Source of the DNA: Xanthostigma xanthostigma
Lineage: Eukaryota > Arthropoda > Insecta > Raphidioptera > Raphidiidae
Assembly (NCBI GenBank): GCA_963575645.1
Contig: OY754467.1
Location: 35,523,108-35,587,107, forward strand
Direction of reading: 5' to 3'
Length of the DNA stretch: 64,000 nt
Part shown: positions 46,231 through 57,289 of the stretch, piece by piece
How positions within the stretch are numbered: the stretch's first letter is position 1
How the letters are laid out: each line of letters opens with the position of its first letter
Translations under genes and position numbers: made by a program
The notes under the pieces: generated by a model
What the model was told of the DNA's origin: nothing
The model's database searches: none
The model's input: only the letters and a program-made list of their open reading frames with translations

Positions 46231-46422
46231 AATGTCACGATGAAGGAAGTTTTGGTTGAGGATCAAGAAATAAGCTGTACTAATGTTACGCTAGTGGCTA
46301 ACGTTTCGAAAAAATGTATATTTATCTTCAAGACCTCAAACTACCATTTAACCAGCTTGAGGTCTTCGAAACGTTGGTAAGCTTACTTCTTTATCCTCAA
46401 CCAAACCTTCCTTCATCGTAAT
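46231..46422. mobile_element. Palindromic MITE, relative of 14696-14802
   Basis: The left, cacgatgaaggaagttttgg then ttgaggatcaagaaataagc, is mirrored by cctcaaccaaaccttccttc then atcgtaatg. A central second hairpin uses aacgtttcgaa / ttcgaaacgtt. Confidence 0.65.
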
Positions 46423-46569
46423 GATCTTATACCTACATATTTCTCCATATAAACAGCATTTCTGCGGCAAAATGGGGTTAGGATTTGAGAAATTTATATA
46501 TAATTACTTATGAGACAGTTTTCTTGCTTGCATAAACTCAACGCGTTGAAAAACATCGTCGAGATCATC

Positions 46570-46816
46570 TTTACTAATATGATAAAGAGGTAAAGTTTGC
46601 AAATTCAGAGGTAGGAGGTAATCTCCGAAACTACCCATACGATTTCGACATTTTTTTCACCAATATTTAGAATGGACTTTCAGGATGGACGTAGAGTATA
46701 TACCTAATATTGCCGCGTTGAAATAAAATCACTTTTGGTGGAGACCAAATTTGCAACGTAAGACGAAAAAACGGCGGCAATCTACAAATTCGGACGAAGT
46801 CGGACCGGGCCGCTAG
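46570..46816 (-). repeat. Interspersed repeat, family B
   Basis: Inverted relative to 12713-12936. It contains ggactttcaggatggacgta and ends attcggacgaagtcggaccg then gccgctagtg. The minus-strand open frame at 46667-46930 is largely repeat. Confidence 0.6.
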
Positions 46817-47167
46817 TGTTATAGATACCAATGATAACTTACGATATGCAAACATAAAGTGTTTATTGACCCATGTGTCTTGTATGTATTTGCTCACATG
46901 ACTTGTCGTACACACGTGGGCAGGACCCAATGGCGGCGTGTTTTATGTGGGATGCTCACATTTTGTCACAGGAAATACAAAAAGATCCCGCACAAACCTT
47001 ATGGGAGTTGGTTCTCGATTAAATTGATCGAAAACGGTTTTATTTTATAGTTTAAAGGTCACTATGAAATAGTGTCCATGGGCGCATAACCTAAAAACCA
47101 ATAGATTTTTATCTACAGATGTGTTTAGTTTGGTGATCGAGACAAAAAATAAAGAAAAAATCTAATA
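46817..47167. other. No supported gene
   Basis: Contains a GC-richer tract at 46900-46960 with a short plus-strand frame but no domain or splice support. Confidence 0.3.
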
Positions 47168-47175
47168 GGTTTCAG

Positions 47176-47890
47176 CAGGGCCGTAACGTGGATTTTGTGG
47201 GCCCTGGGCAAGACCTTCAAATTGGGCCCCCTCAATAAAAAAAAAATTGAGAAAAAACTTACCATGGTTATAGTTCCTGTTCTTTCACATTTTTAAAGTT
47301 TATTAGTAGGTATATCACTTAATAAATAAACACAAAATAAGGAATCTTTAAATTGGTCCTGTCCATATTTTTTGTAAATTTTTTTTTATTTTATATTAAT
47401 GAAGAAAAACGAATTAAAAATTTATTTAAATTGCATTCTTCTTGCTTTTTACTCCGCAAACTCATCAATTATATTACATATTACAATCTATTTCTTGCAC
47501 TATGTTAGATTCAATTGATATAATAGACAGGTTCGACAAACGCTGTTGTGAGAGCGACGATCTTAAATAGTTTTTAATTAACTTCAGTTTACTAAAACTT
47601 CTCTCGCAAGAAGCGGTGGTAACTGGTAGGGTTAGAAATATTTTTAAAGCAACAACGATGTTTTGGTACGATTCTTTTTAAATAAAAATTCTAATAGCAT
47701 ATTCTGGCCTTTTTGGGCCCCGTCTATCTGAGCCACCAGTGGTGGTGTTACTTATATATGTGATTTGTAATATTCATTAAAATACGAATGAAAATAATTG
47801 AGATAATTTTTTATCGGGCTCTTCTTGGGCCCCCCTGGGCTCTGGGCCCTGGGCAAGTGCCCCTATTGCCCCTGCCTAGTTACGGCCCTG
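47176..47890 (-). mobile_element. hAT element remnant with perfect 8-bp duplication
   Basis: Ends cagggccgtaacgtgg and inverted ctagttacggccctg, with ggtttcag on both sides (47168-47175 and 47891-47898). A minus-strand hAT transposase C-terminus remains inside, and the rest of the gene is deleted. Confidence 0.85.
47405..47690 (-). pseudogene. hAT transposase C-terminal dimerisation remnant
   Basis: The minus-strand frame reads LPVTTASCERSFSKLKLIKN, then YLRSSLSQQRLSNLSILSIE, the classic hAT-family dimerisation domain (ZMYM1-like group). No N-terminal or catalytic parts are present, so it is a relic. Confidence 0.8.
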
Positions 47891-47898
47891 GGTTTCAG

Positions 47899-49192
47899 CA
47901 TCTAACAATTCTCTTAGCTTTAATCTATAAACTTTTTAAAGCCTAGGGGTTTTCGAATGAATTCGAATATGACATTAGTTTTTTTACACAGGGTGATACT
48001 TACCAACATAACCTAGTTTTTGACTGTTTTTTCTCTGTTTTTCGCGTAAATCTATAAATAAAACGAATAGGTGACTGACTGACTGATCTATCAACGCACA
48101 GCTTAAACCACTGGACGGATTGAGCCGAAATTGGGCACACGGATAGTGATTATGACGTAGGCATCCGTTAAGAACAGATTTTTGAAAATTCAACCCCTAA
48201 ATATCTTGGTTCTCATAATATAATACCGCTTCTTTAGTCGTATTCCACTAGAGTAGACACGTAGACGTTACGTAGGTTATAAAGTGAATATAATGGAATT
48301 ATTAACTACGTATAATAATTGTATGCGTTTTATTGTTCTATACTTATTATGATAATATTTCAAATTATAATAATTATCTTCACAATATTGTTAAGCTATG
48401 TACCAAAGGTTCGTGCAGAAATTTTAAAACGGCCAAACCCCGATCATCCTTTTAAATTTAAATTCTTTTCCCATAACCATTATTTTTCAACCGCATTTTA
48501 GTTTGAAAATATCAACAAAATCTTTATATTTATCACGTCGCTTTTTCATTTCAACACGCCCCGAACTTAACATCGCTATAGAAGTTTCACTTCAGAAAGA
48601 TCGATTGATTGTACTTAGTACTCGTTCAAAAAATTCTTTAGTAATTTCTCCGTCCATCGGGCATCCGCACTTTTACTCTCCCGTTTCCTGTTGGTCTCTC
48701 AGTCCATAAGTGTTCAGTTCACTGCATCTTGGTTGCCCAGGGCAGGTGAAGATAGTTTATTATAAAAACATTTCTATACACACACACACACACGAGTATG
48801 TATTAATTAGTGCCCGTGTCTTCTTAACTGGATTCAATGACCTCATCTCACTTTTCCGTCCTTTTCTATCGGCAAACATCATCTCTAGCACTTAACGTAG
48901 GTACACTTGTGTGTGTGCTTGCATTTTACAAGCAGAATTATAAACAATATTATTCCCAAAAACACCAGCGCAGTAAATTGTTAACTTGTTGAAAAAAAGG
49001 GTTATATGAACGCAGTGTCGTAATTAGTTTTGTATGCGCCCGGCGTGAGCTTCTACTTTTTAGTTCGCTTTAAAAACGTGGCATATTAAAAAAATATTTC
49101 TATTTTTATACTTTTTAGTAAAAAAAAAAACAAAAATATGTCGTAAAAAACTAAAAAAACAACGGTAAATAAGTAAGAATGAATGTATTTAT
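47899..49192. other. Repeat debris, no gene
   Basis: 47985-48200 is repeat-like (acagggtgatacttacc, then aaaccactggacggattgag). 48777-48795 is an acac microsatellite. Three consecutive open frames at 48319-48895 lack domains, and none shows splice support. Confidence 0.35.
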
Positions 49193-49196
49193 TTAA

Positions 49197-49670
49197 GGTA
49201 TAGTGCGAGCACCAAAGCAATATTAAATAAAAAGCTTGATTTTTTTTAATGAAGTTAGACTAAGTCTAAACCAATTCTGAAAATTTTAGGGGGGGTTGCC
49301 CGATTATTTAAATAAATAAATGACTTCAAAAGTAGGCATATTTAACATTGCAGGCTTTATGGTAAAACGATAGATGTATGGATATGTTTTCATTGATTTC
49401 TCCAAAACTAGTCGGTGGATATTAAAAAAAAACTATTCAAATTAAAGTTAAAACCTTAATAATTTATTGAAAAAAAAAACGTTATGCCCGACTAATTAAA
49501 AAGATTAAATATCTTTTTAATTAGTCGGGCACAACGGGTTTTTTTTTTGTTTTCAATAATTTATTAAACCGACTAGTTTTGGAGAAATCAATGAAAACAT
49601 ATCATCCATCTACCGAAATATAAAAAAAATCAAGCCTTTTATTTAAAGTTGCCTTGGTGTTCGTACTACC
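49197..49670. mobile_element. TTAA-flanked foldback MITE
   Basis: Flanked by TTAA (49193-49196 and 49671-49674). The left tip, ggtatagtgcgagcaccaaa, is mirrored by ttggtgttcgtactacc. The whole element folds on itself, with the centre at gcccgactaattaaaaagat / atctttttaattagtcgggc near 49487-49530. piggyBac- or Kolobok-type by its target site. Confidence 0.75.
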
Positions 49671-49674
49671 TTAA

Positions 49675-50487
49675 ATGTCTTTATTTCTTTTATTATTTTT
49701 TTCTTTATTTTAGTATTTTCTCGTATTGTCATCTGATTCTGAGTTATATTAAAAATTTCAAGTCTTTATCCCATCAGGAAGTTAGTTTAAAATCAATTAC
49801 AAAGTTCCGCCCGACATACACGAAAAGCAAGTTAATATAAACGTGATAAAAAGTGGATAAAATAAAAACAAATATATTTGGCTGAGCTAAAGGCGTTGCC
49901 ACTACCGCTGGATATATCAGTATATATCAGTTTCACATATGTGCCAAAAATATTTTCATCAATATTCATTTGGAAACAAAATCCTGATTTTACTGAGCTA
50001 TCAAGAAAGTCATAGGGGAGGTTAAATGAGTTCCATCCACAGAACAGTATTACTGTTCTGTGGTTCAATCAGTCAGTTGTTCAACTCTACTGTATATATT
50101 AACGATGGTAACTTTAAATGTTTAGGGTATAGGAAATCATTTAATGATTTATACACTGCTCAATAATTCCTCACGCGCTTTAGCTTAAAAACATACTTAA
50201 TTGCGGTGCAGAACTTGTTATTTCTATTTAAGATTATAATAACTTACAAGTTATAAGTACTATTTTTGGCTAATAGATTTCAACATTGCATTAGAGTGAT
50301 ATATTTGTCGTCCACGTTATTCGACATTTATTTTTTAGTAAACTCTTGTACAGTAGACTTCATATGTTTTCAACCTGTTGGGACTAAATGATTCCTGTAT
50401 TTTCAACTTACTCTTCTTTCTCACTTCGAGGCAGTCATAGATCAATCAGAAAAAAAACAGAAAAAAATTGAGGTTAAACGTTATAGT
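49675..50487. other. No gene seen
   Basis: Short frames only (49649-49840 plus, 49832-50068 minus), without domains. A local hairpin at agaacagtattactgttct lies near 50040-50060. Confidence 0.35.
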
Positions 50488-50841
50488 CAGAGTACCCGTC
50501 GGCAAAAATTTTACTGACACATACTCTGACACCTCGAATATGTCGAACATATTCGAGGTGTCAGACATTTTAAATGGTTCAGGCTACTTGTCAGAGAACA
50601 TTATTTTAGCGTTTTTGTTGAAGTTTTTAAGCTATCCAATTAAAAAAACAAACAGTAGGTATCTATAAATTTTTACATGTCGTCAAAACGACATCTTTCG
50701 GAAAATTTAGAGGGAAAACGCCCCAAAATCAAGAAAAGTAATAGAGGAAATAGGTGTCAGACTAGGCCTAATGAAGCCATATACAAAGTTTGGGGAGAGT
50801 ATGTGTCAGTAAAATTTTTGCCAACGGGCACTCTGACTATT
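50488..50841. mobile_element. Inverted-repeat element with TA flanks
   Basis: The left gtcagagtacccgtcggcaa, then aaattttactgacacatact, is repeated inverted on the right as agtatgtgtcagtaaaattt then gggcactctgac. TA lies outside both ends, consistent with a Tc1/mariner-type insertion. An internal perfect palindrome, acctcgaatatg / catattcgaggt, sits at 50532-50560. The short frames here are not genes. Confidence 0.6.
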
Positions 50842-51562
50842 ATCAAACTGGTTTCATCTTTTGGTTAAAGAATTATTCTATTTTATTACATAAGTCGATT
50901 TGTCGCGTTTACAAAATAAATAAACATACGATGTTTACATTAGTATGTAAACATTGTCGTTTATTGCGCTAAATGTTTTGCTAAACAGTTTACATGTTGT
51001 GACGAATTTAAATATTTATACTTGTAATTATTTATTTTCAAATAGACAGTCTACTCATAACACCTGGTCATATTGTTACGGAAAGCAAGTATTGCGCGTT
51101 CAATTATTTTAAATTGGTATCCGGGAAACGAACACTATCTAGTAACATTTCCGTCGAAAATTCACGGCGTGACATAGGTTAAGTATGCGTGAAACACTCT
51201 CGCGTTAGAATTGAAACTTCTTAGGTTCTAGCATTTGCTGACGATTGAGATGAAACACGGTAGCGACAACAATAGTGGAGCCTGCAGCTCCACCATATTG
51301 CAATCTTTTCGAACGAAGCGAATATTTTTTATATACCCGTACCTCCACCATAAAATTACTGTACTTCCACCATATACTCGAATTTAGTCAGTTTATTAGG
51401 GATTTTTACGTTTTCTCAAAATAAAATATAGCTTATGTTGCTCGGGTAGAATGTACCTTTTTATTAGTGGAAGAATTTTTAGAATCGATTCAGTAGTTCC
51501 AGAGATCATGCCTTGAATACAAACATATAAAAAACACAAACAAGTTTTACCTCTTTATATAT
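50842..51562. other. Repeat DNA flanking the gypsy insertion
   Basis: 51400-51562 reads as the 3' part of a lepidopteran interspersed repeat (gattcagtagttccagagat then a tacaaacata tail). The retrotransposon inserted at its right edge. No gene is present. Confidence 0.45.
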
Positions 51563-52548
51563 TGTCACGTGGTGCCATAGCACCGCGACAATTTTTTAAT
51601 ATTAGCATAAAAATTATTATAATAAAATAAATAAATAAGGAAATCAAATCACTAAATTCGCGGATATTTGCATGCGCGGTACGATTTGGATCGCGTGGCT
51701 TGGATTTATAAACATAAGTGTGTCTATCGTGTGATCCAGTCGTCTGACTCTAAATACGCGGTATCTGTGATTTTTAAAAGTGAAAAAGTGACAAACAATA
51801 GTTGTTAGGTTTGAAATAATTAAAATCAATATTTATTAGTTACGGAAAAATAAACAAACATTAAGTTGTTTTTCGCGATTCGGTGTGGTCGCATGATAAG
51901 GACGCTCATGGAATAAACCACAGAATCATCTTCAAGCTTCTTCTCCAAACCGAATTTAGACTTCATGGTACTACCATGAAGCGCCTAAATACCCGTAGTC
52001 ACTCACGAATTATGTAAAGTATTCCTAGAATAAGTATTGTTCAAGTGTAAGTAAGTACTCTTCAGAAAAAGGTATGACGCTCACGCCTAGTTTTCTTTTC
52101 CTCTTTCACGTTTTATTATTTTTTTTTTTAATTTAAGCAACCCTATTAAATGTACTTCCCTAGATAATTAAGTGATCACCTCGTCAGGGTTCTACCCCCA
52201 GTTTCTAATTGTCAATCATGATCAAATGATATTGTTAATATTAAGAATGTACTTGTAAATCAGATTTCTTTGTACCTTGTCACCGACACGTTTTTTGAAG
52301 TGATTATGAAATATAATTGTTATCGACCCACTGCATATTCTTTTCTTTGTTACATTTCTGCACAAGTTTCTTAGAACAGTAGAAGAAGTGGAGCTGTACC
52401 CTCTCTGATCACTATGGGCCCAAAATAACACCGGTATAGCCCAAACAATCCACCGTTTTGAGAAATCTGTCCGTCTTTTTTCTTTTATTTATTCACAGGT
52501 GGGAATGGACCTACGTTACCAGAAATCCTTCCACTGCCGTGCTATAAT
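51563..52548 (+). repeat. 5' LTR
   Basis: Begins tgtcacgtggtgccatagca and ends ccactgccgtgctataat. The TG start is standard but the expected CA end is not present; the boundary is set by the primer-binding site that follows and by the matching end of the other LTR. Small minus-strand frames occur in both LTRs and are not genes. Confidence 0.9.
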
Positions 52549-52563
52549 TGGTAGCAAGGAGCG
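52549..52563 (+). other. Primer-binding site
   Basis: tggtagcaaggagcg directly abuts the 5' LTR and starts with TGG, as expected for pairing with a tRNA 3' CCA end. I could not assign the tRNA species. Confidence 0.7.
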
Positions 52564-52615
52564 TAGTTAATTCCTGAGTCCTGTTCCTGTCCGATTCCAC
52601 GTCTTCCAGTCGACC

Positions 52616-53479
52616 ATGCCGCGCCATAAGTCCTGCCGCAGCCCAAAGTCTCCGCCGACACCCGGCCAAAGCAAATCTCCAGGTCCGCCTCCGACCACCG
52701 CTGAACTTCCAGACTCTCCGCCGGCGATGGACGATCCTCCAGTGCACTCACCGAGTAAGTCCGAGCCAATTCTTATTTCCGTTCCAAATCATACCGCTTC
52801 GCATGCAAATATGGGCGATATCCGGGACTTGTTGCGTAACGTACCTACCGCTACAGGTACAGATCTTGACATTTTGATACAATTCCTGTTAGAAATCGAG
52901 AACGTGAGTCAATTCGCTTTAGTTCCATTTCATATTTTGTTAAAGAGTTTAGGCACTAAGACTGACGGACCCCTCCGACAGTGGTGGAGACTTAATGTCT
53001 ATTCTGAACTCGAATGGACACAGCTCAAAAATCTTATTCTAGACCATTTCACCACTTCTATAGATCGGGCTATGCTAATAGAACGCTATATCAGTAGGCG
53101 TCAGAACCTCTCTGAGAATTTTCCCGAATATGCTGAAGACGTCTTGAAATACGTCGAATTATTGGGTCCTAGCCTGTCTGAATCGGAGATAATTGCGCGC
53201 ATTTGGCTTAACCAAAACGAATTCACATTTAATTATCTACAATTCAGAGATACCCCAACTTGTTTAGCTGAGCTTCACCAGCTTATAAAACATTTGAGAG
53301 TAGTTGAACGTCAACGTAAAACGTACACTCACCCCAATTCGACCGGACTTGTCGCTCCTAATTTTTCCCCTTGTTGCCGATATTGTAAACAACCAGGTCA
53401 CTTTATAGCCCAGTGTCCGGTTCGTCCCCCACGTCCTTCTCCTTCTGAACCTAAGGCTATCCTGCCCTCTCAAGGGTGA
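52616..53479 (+). CDS. gag: gag polyprotein (287 aa)
   Basis: ATG at 52616 in the context accATGCCG. A Pro/Ser-rich basic N-terminus is followed by a capsid-like region (QWWRLNVYSELEW and LIERYISRRQNLSENFPEY resemble retrotransposon gag cores). A single CCHC zinc knuckle, C254-x2-C257-x4-H262-x4-C267, lies near the end. It forms the particle and binds the element RNA. It stops at TGA 53477-53479, and the same frame then stays open into pol. Antisense frames over the 5' part are shadows. Confidence 0.9.
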   Translation: MPRHKSCRSPKSPPTPGQSKSPGPPPTTAELPDSPPAMDDPPVHSPSKSEPILISVPNHTASHANMGDIRDLLRNVPTATGTDLDILIQFLLEIENVSQFALVPFHILLKSLGTKTDGPLRQWWRLNVYSELEWTQLKNLILDHFTTSIDRAMLIERYISRRQNLSENFPEYAEDVLKYVELLGPSLSESEIIARIWLNQNEFTFNYLQFRDTPTCLAELHQLIKHLRVVERQRKTYTHPNSTGLVAPNFSPCCRYCKQPGHFIAQCPVRPPRPSPSEPKAILPSQG

Positions 53480-56400
53480 GATAGCGTTGTCAAAATTTTT
53501 AGTAAACCGAAAGATGTAGAACAAAATAATGTCTTTCCCCGGTTAACCACATTAGTTAATAAGTCACCCCTTTCGAACCACCCCCCTCCAGCTAACTTGT
53601 CCTCTCCTGTAAATACGTCTATTCGATTGACTTCTCCCGTCCCGAATTATTCCTATAATTCCCCAAGTCAATCAAGTAGCTCTACGATCCCTCTAGTTTA
53701 TCTCTACTTTCAACATATTCGAGCTTCGGCACTGCTTGATACCGGTTCTACCAAGAACTACATCAATTCCGAACTTGCTAATTATTTGTCATCGTTAAAA
53801 ATAGGTACGATCACAAATTCGATTTCTTATGCCCAAGTAGCCAACAGTACTATCGCTAGATCTAATTTCACGTTAACAGTAGTCATTACTATTAGTAAAT
53901 TTACCTGGAAGATTGATTTCCTAGTTCTCGACGCTCTGTCGTATCCCGTCATAATAGGTTATGATTCTTTATGCAAAATGGGTGCGAACGTTAATTGTAC
54001 CGAGAATAATCTTTCTTTCAAATTCGATCCCTCTCACGTCATTCCCTTTGTACCGTTACCCGCTTCGTCCAAAACCTTCTCCCTGGATCACGTTACCAGT
54101 ATAGATTCAAATGCGGCCAACTTTAGTAGTTTGCTTGCAGAATTTCCAGAAGTTCTTACCGAAGAACTAGGTCAAGCTAAAAATTACAAATATTCAATTC
54201 ATTTGTCTGACGATATTCCAGTCCGAAAGGCCCCGTATCCACTTTCCCCACCTCAAGCTAAAATAATGAGGGAACATATTAGTGATCTTTTGAATAAAGG
54301 CGTTATTTCACCTAGTAAATCCCCTTACGCTTCACCGGCTTTTCTTGTCAAGAAATCAAGTGGAGGTTATAGACTTTGTATTGATTATCGCCAGTTAAAC
54401 AAAAAGGTTGTCATGGATAGTTTTCCTGTTCCGTCGATTGAGCATATTTTCCAGTGCTTAAAAAACGCTAAAGTTTTCACCACGTTGGATCTAAACAGCG
54501 CCTTTTACCAAGTTGAATTATCTGACAAATCAAAGAGTCTAACTTCGTTCGTCACTCCTGAAGGCCAGTGGAAATTTCATAAGGCTCCGTTCGGGCTATC
54601 TATTTCACCTAGTGCTCTAAACCGTCTGATGTTTGACATTTTTGCCGATTTAAGATACAAGTTTGTGATTGTATTTTTCGACGACTTATTAATATACAGT
54701 CCCGATATGGAATCTCATATGGTACACGTTCGAGAAACGTTAAGACGTCTAAAAGAAGCTAATCTTACCGTGAATCCGGATAAAATAAAATTCGCCCAAA
54801 GCGAACTCAACTTCCTGGGTCATCGTGTCTCAAACAACGGTCTTTCCATGGATCCCGACAAAGTAGAAGCGATAAAGAATTTGCCAATTCCGAAGAATTT
54901 GAAACAGCTTCAAACGTTTATTGGAATGGTTGGTTATTACGCTAAGTTTATCCCCGAATACGCTCAGATAATGTCGCCACTCAATGATCTACGGAAGAAA
55001 AATGTCAAATATAATTTAACGGAAACGCATATTCAGTCTTTTCGCAAACTTCGTGAAGCTCTGTCAAGTTCACCAGTTCTACGTTTTCCCGATTTTCAAC
55101 GCGAATTCATTCTGCAAACCGACGCCAGTCAAAATCATGTTGGTTGTGTTCTTTTACAATCCTTTGAAGATGGTCTACACCCGATCCAGTACGCAAGCCG
55201 ACGTTTGACATCCGCCGAGAAGAAATACAGTACGTACGAACAAGAAGCTTTAGCATGTATTTGGGCTATGGAAAAAATGAAATCTTACCTCTCGCATCAA
55301 ACTTTTATTCTTCAGACAGATAGTTCCTGTCTCAAATGGTTAATTCAGCACCCCCGCAACTTAGGTCGTGTAGGTAGGTGGTTACTTCGCATCAGTCGTT
55401 TCAGTTTCAAAGTCGAACATATTCGCGGTAAAGTAAATTGTACTGCCGATTGTTTATCCCGTTTGGTAGCTGAATCCGAAACTTCTGAGAAAAATGCAAT
55501 ACAATCAAATTTTCTCAATCCCATTACGGAAATTAAAAATCCGTTTACCGAACTTAATATCCTGCAAGATCAAGATCCTGAGTTAAACCGCCTTAAAAGT
55601 CAAATTAATCAAGGTTTACCTCAGAAAAATTTCGCTATTCACAAGAATTTCCTGGTTCGACTCGTAGGCCGCAACCGTCGTCGACGTATTGTTGTTCCGT
55701 CCGCCTCCAAGAAAGAAATATTGGAACAGTTTCATAATTCACAAATCGCCAGTCATCCCGGAGTCACGAAGACGTATCGTTCAATATCACGAAGATTTTG
55801 GTGGCCGCGCATGTTTGTTGAGGTTCGTCAATTTATTAAAGATTGTATGCTCTGTGCAACGCATAAATCAGATCAACATCCTGATAAAGTAGTTATGTCG
55901 TCTAATCCTCCACAATCTGTGTGGGATAAAATTTACATTGATCTCATGGGACCGCTTGTCAAATCACATTCCGGGAATAAATATGTTCTTCTAATTCTGG
56001 ATAGTTACAGCAAGTGGTTAATAACTTACGCGATTCCTGATTCCAGTTCCACGTCGATAATAAAATGTCTGCATCAAGTCTTTACCACGTACGGTCCACC
56101 AACTAAAATAGTTTCCGATAACGCGACTTCGTTTACGTCAAACAAGTTTAATGAATTCTGTACTTCCTGGGGTTCACGTGTCATTCACAGTTCGCCTTAT
56201 CATCCTTCGTCCAATGCTGTAGAAAGAGTAATACGAAACGTTAGAGCTGCTCTGTCAATTTTACTTCAACAAAAGTTTGACGATCATCTCAGTTGGGACT
56301 TGTTATTAAATCACATAACCTTCGCCAATAATTCTTCATATCATGAAAGTATTAAAAATTTACCTTGTAAGATATTTTTGTCAAGAGAAATCAAATTTCC

Positions 56401-56749
56401 ACTCGATTTACAATGGAATTTGTCATCTGTGTGGGAACAAGACGCTTTGCCTTCCGAAAATCAAGTTCGCCTAGCTCTGTCAAAATCACATGATCTACAA
56501 GCGAAATATTTCAATAAAAACCGTTCGTTGCAGTCGAAGTTTCAAGTCGGCGATTTTGTTGTACAAAGGTTACATTATAACAAAATGAAACCGAATTTTC
56601 ACCTCAAACTTTGTCCTCGTTACAGTAATCCCCGTGTAATTTTAGAATTTACGAGTCCTGTTAGCTGCATCCTTCAAGATCCATCCTCCAAAAAGATGTT
56701 TAAATCTCATATTGAACATCTGAAGAAAATTCCGTCTGTTAACAATTGA
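53480..56749 (+). CDS. pol: pol polyprotein: protease, reverse transcriptase, RNase H, integrase
   Basis: Open from directly after the gag TGA, in the gag frame, to the stop at 56747-56749; numbering below starts at 53597. The protease has LLDTGSTKNYI (D48). The reverse transcriptase has YRLCIDYRQLNKK and the catalytic FFDDLL at 361-364 (Phe instead of the usual Tyr). RNase H begins ILQTDASQNH. Integrase has the H-H-C-C finger (SHPGVTKTYR...CMLCATHK) and a D782-D841-E876 triad with D35E spacing, then a C-terminal domain. No frameshift or internal stop was found. No methionine is needed if it is made by read-through of the gag stop. Confidence 0.92.
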   Translation, partial: DSVVKIFSKPKDVEQNNVFPRLTTLVNKSPLSNHPPPANLSSPVNTSIRLTSPVPNYSYNSPSQSSSSTIPLVYLYFQHIRASALLDTGSTKNYINSELANYLSSLKIGTITNSISYAQVANSTIARSNFTLTVVITISKFTWKIDFLVLDALSYPVIIGYDSLCKMGANVNCTENNLSFKFDPSHVIPFVPLPASSKTFSLDHVTSIDSNAANFSSLLAEFPEVLTEELGQAKNYKYSIHLSDDIPVRKAPYPLSPPQAKIMREHISDLLNKGVISPSKSPYASPAFLVKKSSGGYRLCIDYRQLNKKVVMDSFPVPSIEHIFQCLKNAKVFTTLDLNSAFYQVELSDKSKSLTSFVTPEGQWKFHKAPFGLSISPSALNRLMFDIFADLRYKFVIVFFDDLLIYSPDMESHMVHVRETLRRLKEANLTVNPDKIKFAQSELNFLGHRVSNNGLSMDPDKVEAIKNLPIPKNLKQLQTFIGMVGYYAKFIPEYAQIMSPLNDLRKKNVKYNLTETHIQSFRKLREALSSSPVLRFPDFQREFILQTDASQNHVGCVLLQSFEDGLHPIQYASRRLTSAEKKYSTYEQEALACIWAMEKMKSYLSHQTFILQTDSSCLKWLIQHPRNLGRVGRWLLRISRFSFKVEHIRGKVNCTADCLSRLVAESETSEKNAIQSNFLNPITEIKNPFTELNILQDQDPELNRLKSQINQGLPQKNFAIHKNFLVRLVGRNRRRRIVVPSASKKEILEQFHNSQIASHPGVTKTYRSISRRFWWPRMFVEVRQFIKDCMLCATHKSDQHPDKVVMSSNPPQSVWDKIYIDLMGPLVKSHSGNKYVLLILDSYSKWLITYAIPDSSSTSIIKCLHQVFTTYGPPTKIVSDNATSFTSNKFNEFCTSWGSRVIHSSPYHPSSNAVERVIRNVRAALSILLQQKFDDHLSWDLLLNHITFANNSSYHESIKNLPCKIFLSREIKFPLDLQWNLSSVWEQDALPSENQVRLALSKSHDLQAKYFNKNRSLQSKFQVGDFVVQRLHYNKMKPNFHLKLCPRYSNPRVILEFTSPVSCILQDPSSKKMFKSHIEHLKKIPSVNN

Positions 56750-57275
56750 AAAATTCACCCGAGGTCATTGCCCTCTAGTTTAATTTCAAGTTCAATGTCA
56801 GACAGCTGACATCTGTCAAACGTCAAGTGTTGTTAGGTTAGGTTATTACTAACAATAAAAGTTTAAGTTATTTTTCGTACCTGAGTTATGCTTTATTTTC
56901 CTAAATAAAGAATTCTCCCTGTGTTATTTCGTTATTCTCGTCCTTTGTTTTAGATTATAAGCTTGTCCTTGTTTACATTCCGGCGCTTTCCTAAGGCCCA
57001 ATTTCGTCTAACGTTTAAGCTGTCTCCTTCAGCCAGTCAGGTTACGACCCCATAATTTCCGTATTATCGGTGGTTGTTTCATCTCGTTAGATCAATTTAG
57101 ATTAGTTAAATTTAATTAGAGCTTATTTATGAAGAGCACACTTCAACTGCCATAGTATGGGATATGGTAGATTGTCAAGTGATTGTTGACTTAGTTACAA
57201 CAAAGATAAATTCATTGTTGTGAATTTCTTGTTGTATGTACAGTTAGTAGTATAGCGGAGTACCTCCTAATCACT
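56750..57275 (+). other. Region between pol and the 3' LTR
   Basis: About 525 bp without an open frame of note, so there is no envelope gene. It contains tctgtcaaacgtcaagtgtt and aataaag signals. Confidence 0.7.
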
Positions 57276-57287
57276 AAAGAGGGGGAG
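57276..57287 (+). other. Polypurine tract
   Basis: aaagagggggag, two bases before the 3' LTR, the expected place for plus-strand primer generation. Confidence 0.8.
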
Positions 57288-57289
57288 CC

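Noticed and set aside
48319-48895. Three adjacent plus-strand frames that could be exons
   Set aside because: Each ends in stops without splice signals joining them, composition is AT-driven and no domain is visible.
51644-52431. Minus-strand frames of 61 and 69 codons, repeated at 57371-58158
   Set aside because: They lie within the LTRs and recur only because the LTRs are duplicates; no domain.
55689-55892. 67-codon plus-strand frame within pol
   Set aside because: Out-of-frame shadow inside the integrase region.
56750-57289. Possible envelope gene after pol
   Set aside because: No open frame of useful length between pol and the 3' LTR, so the element is a retrotransposon without env.
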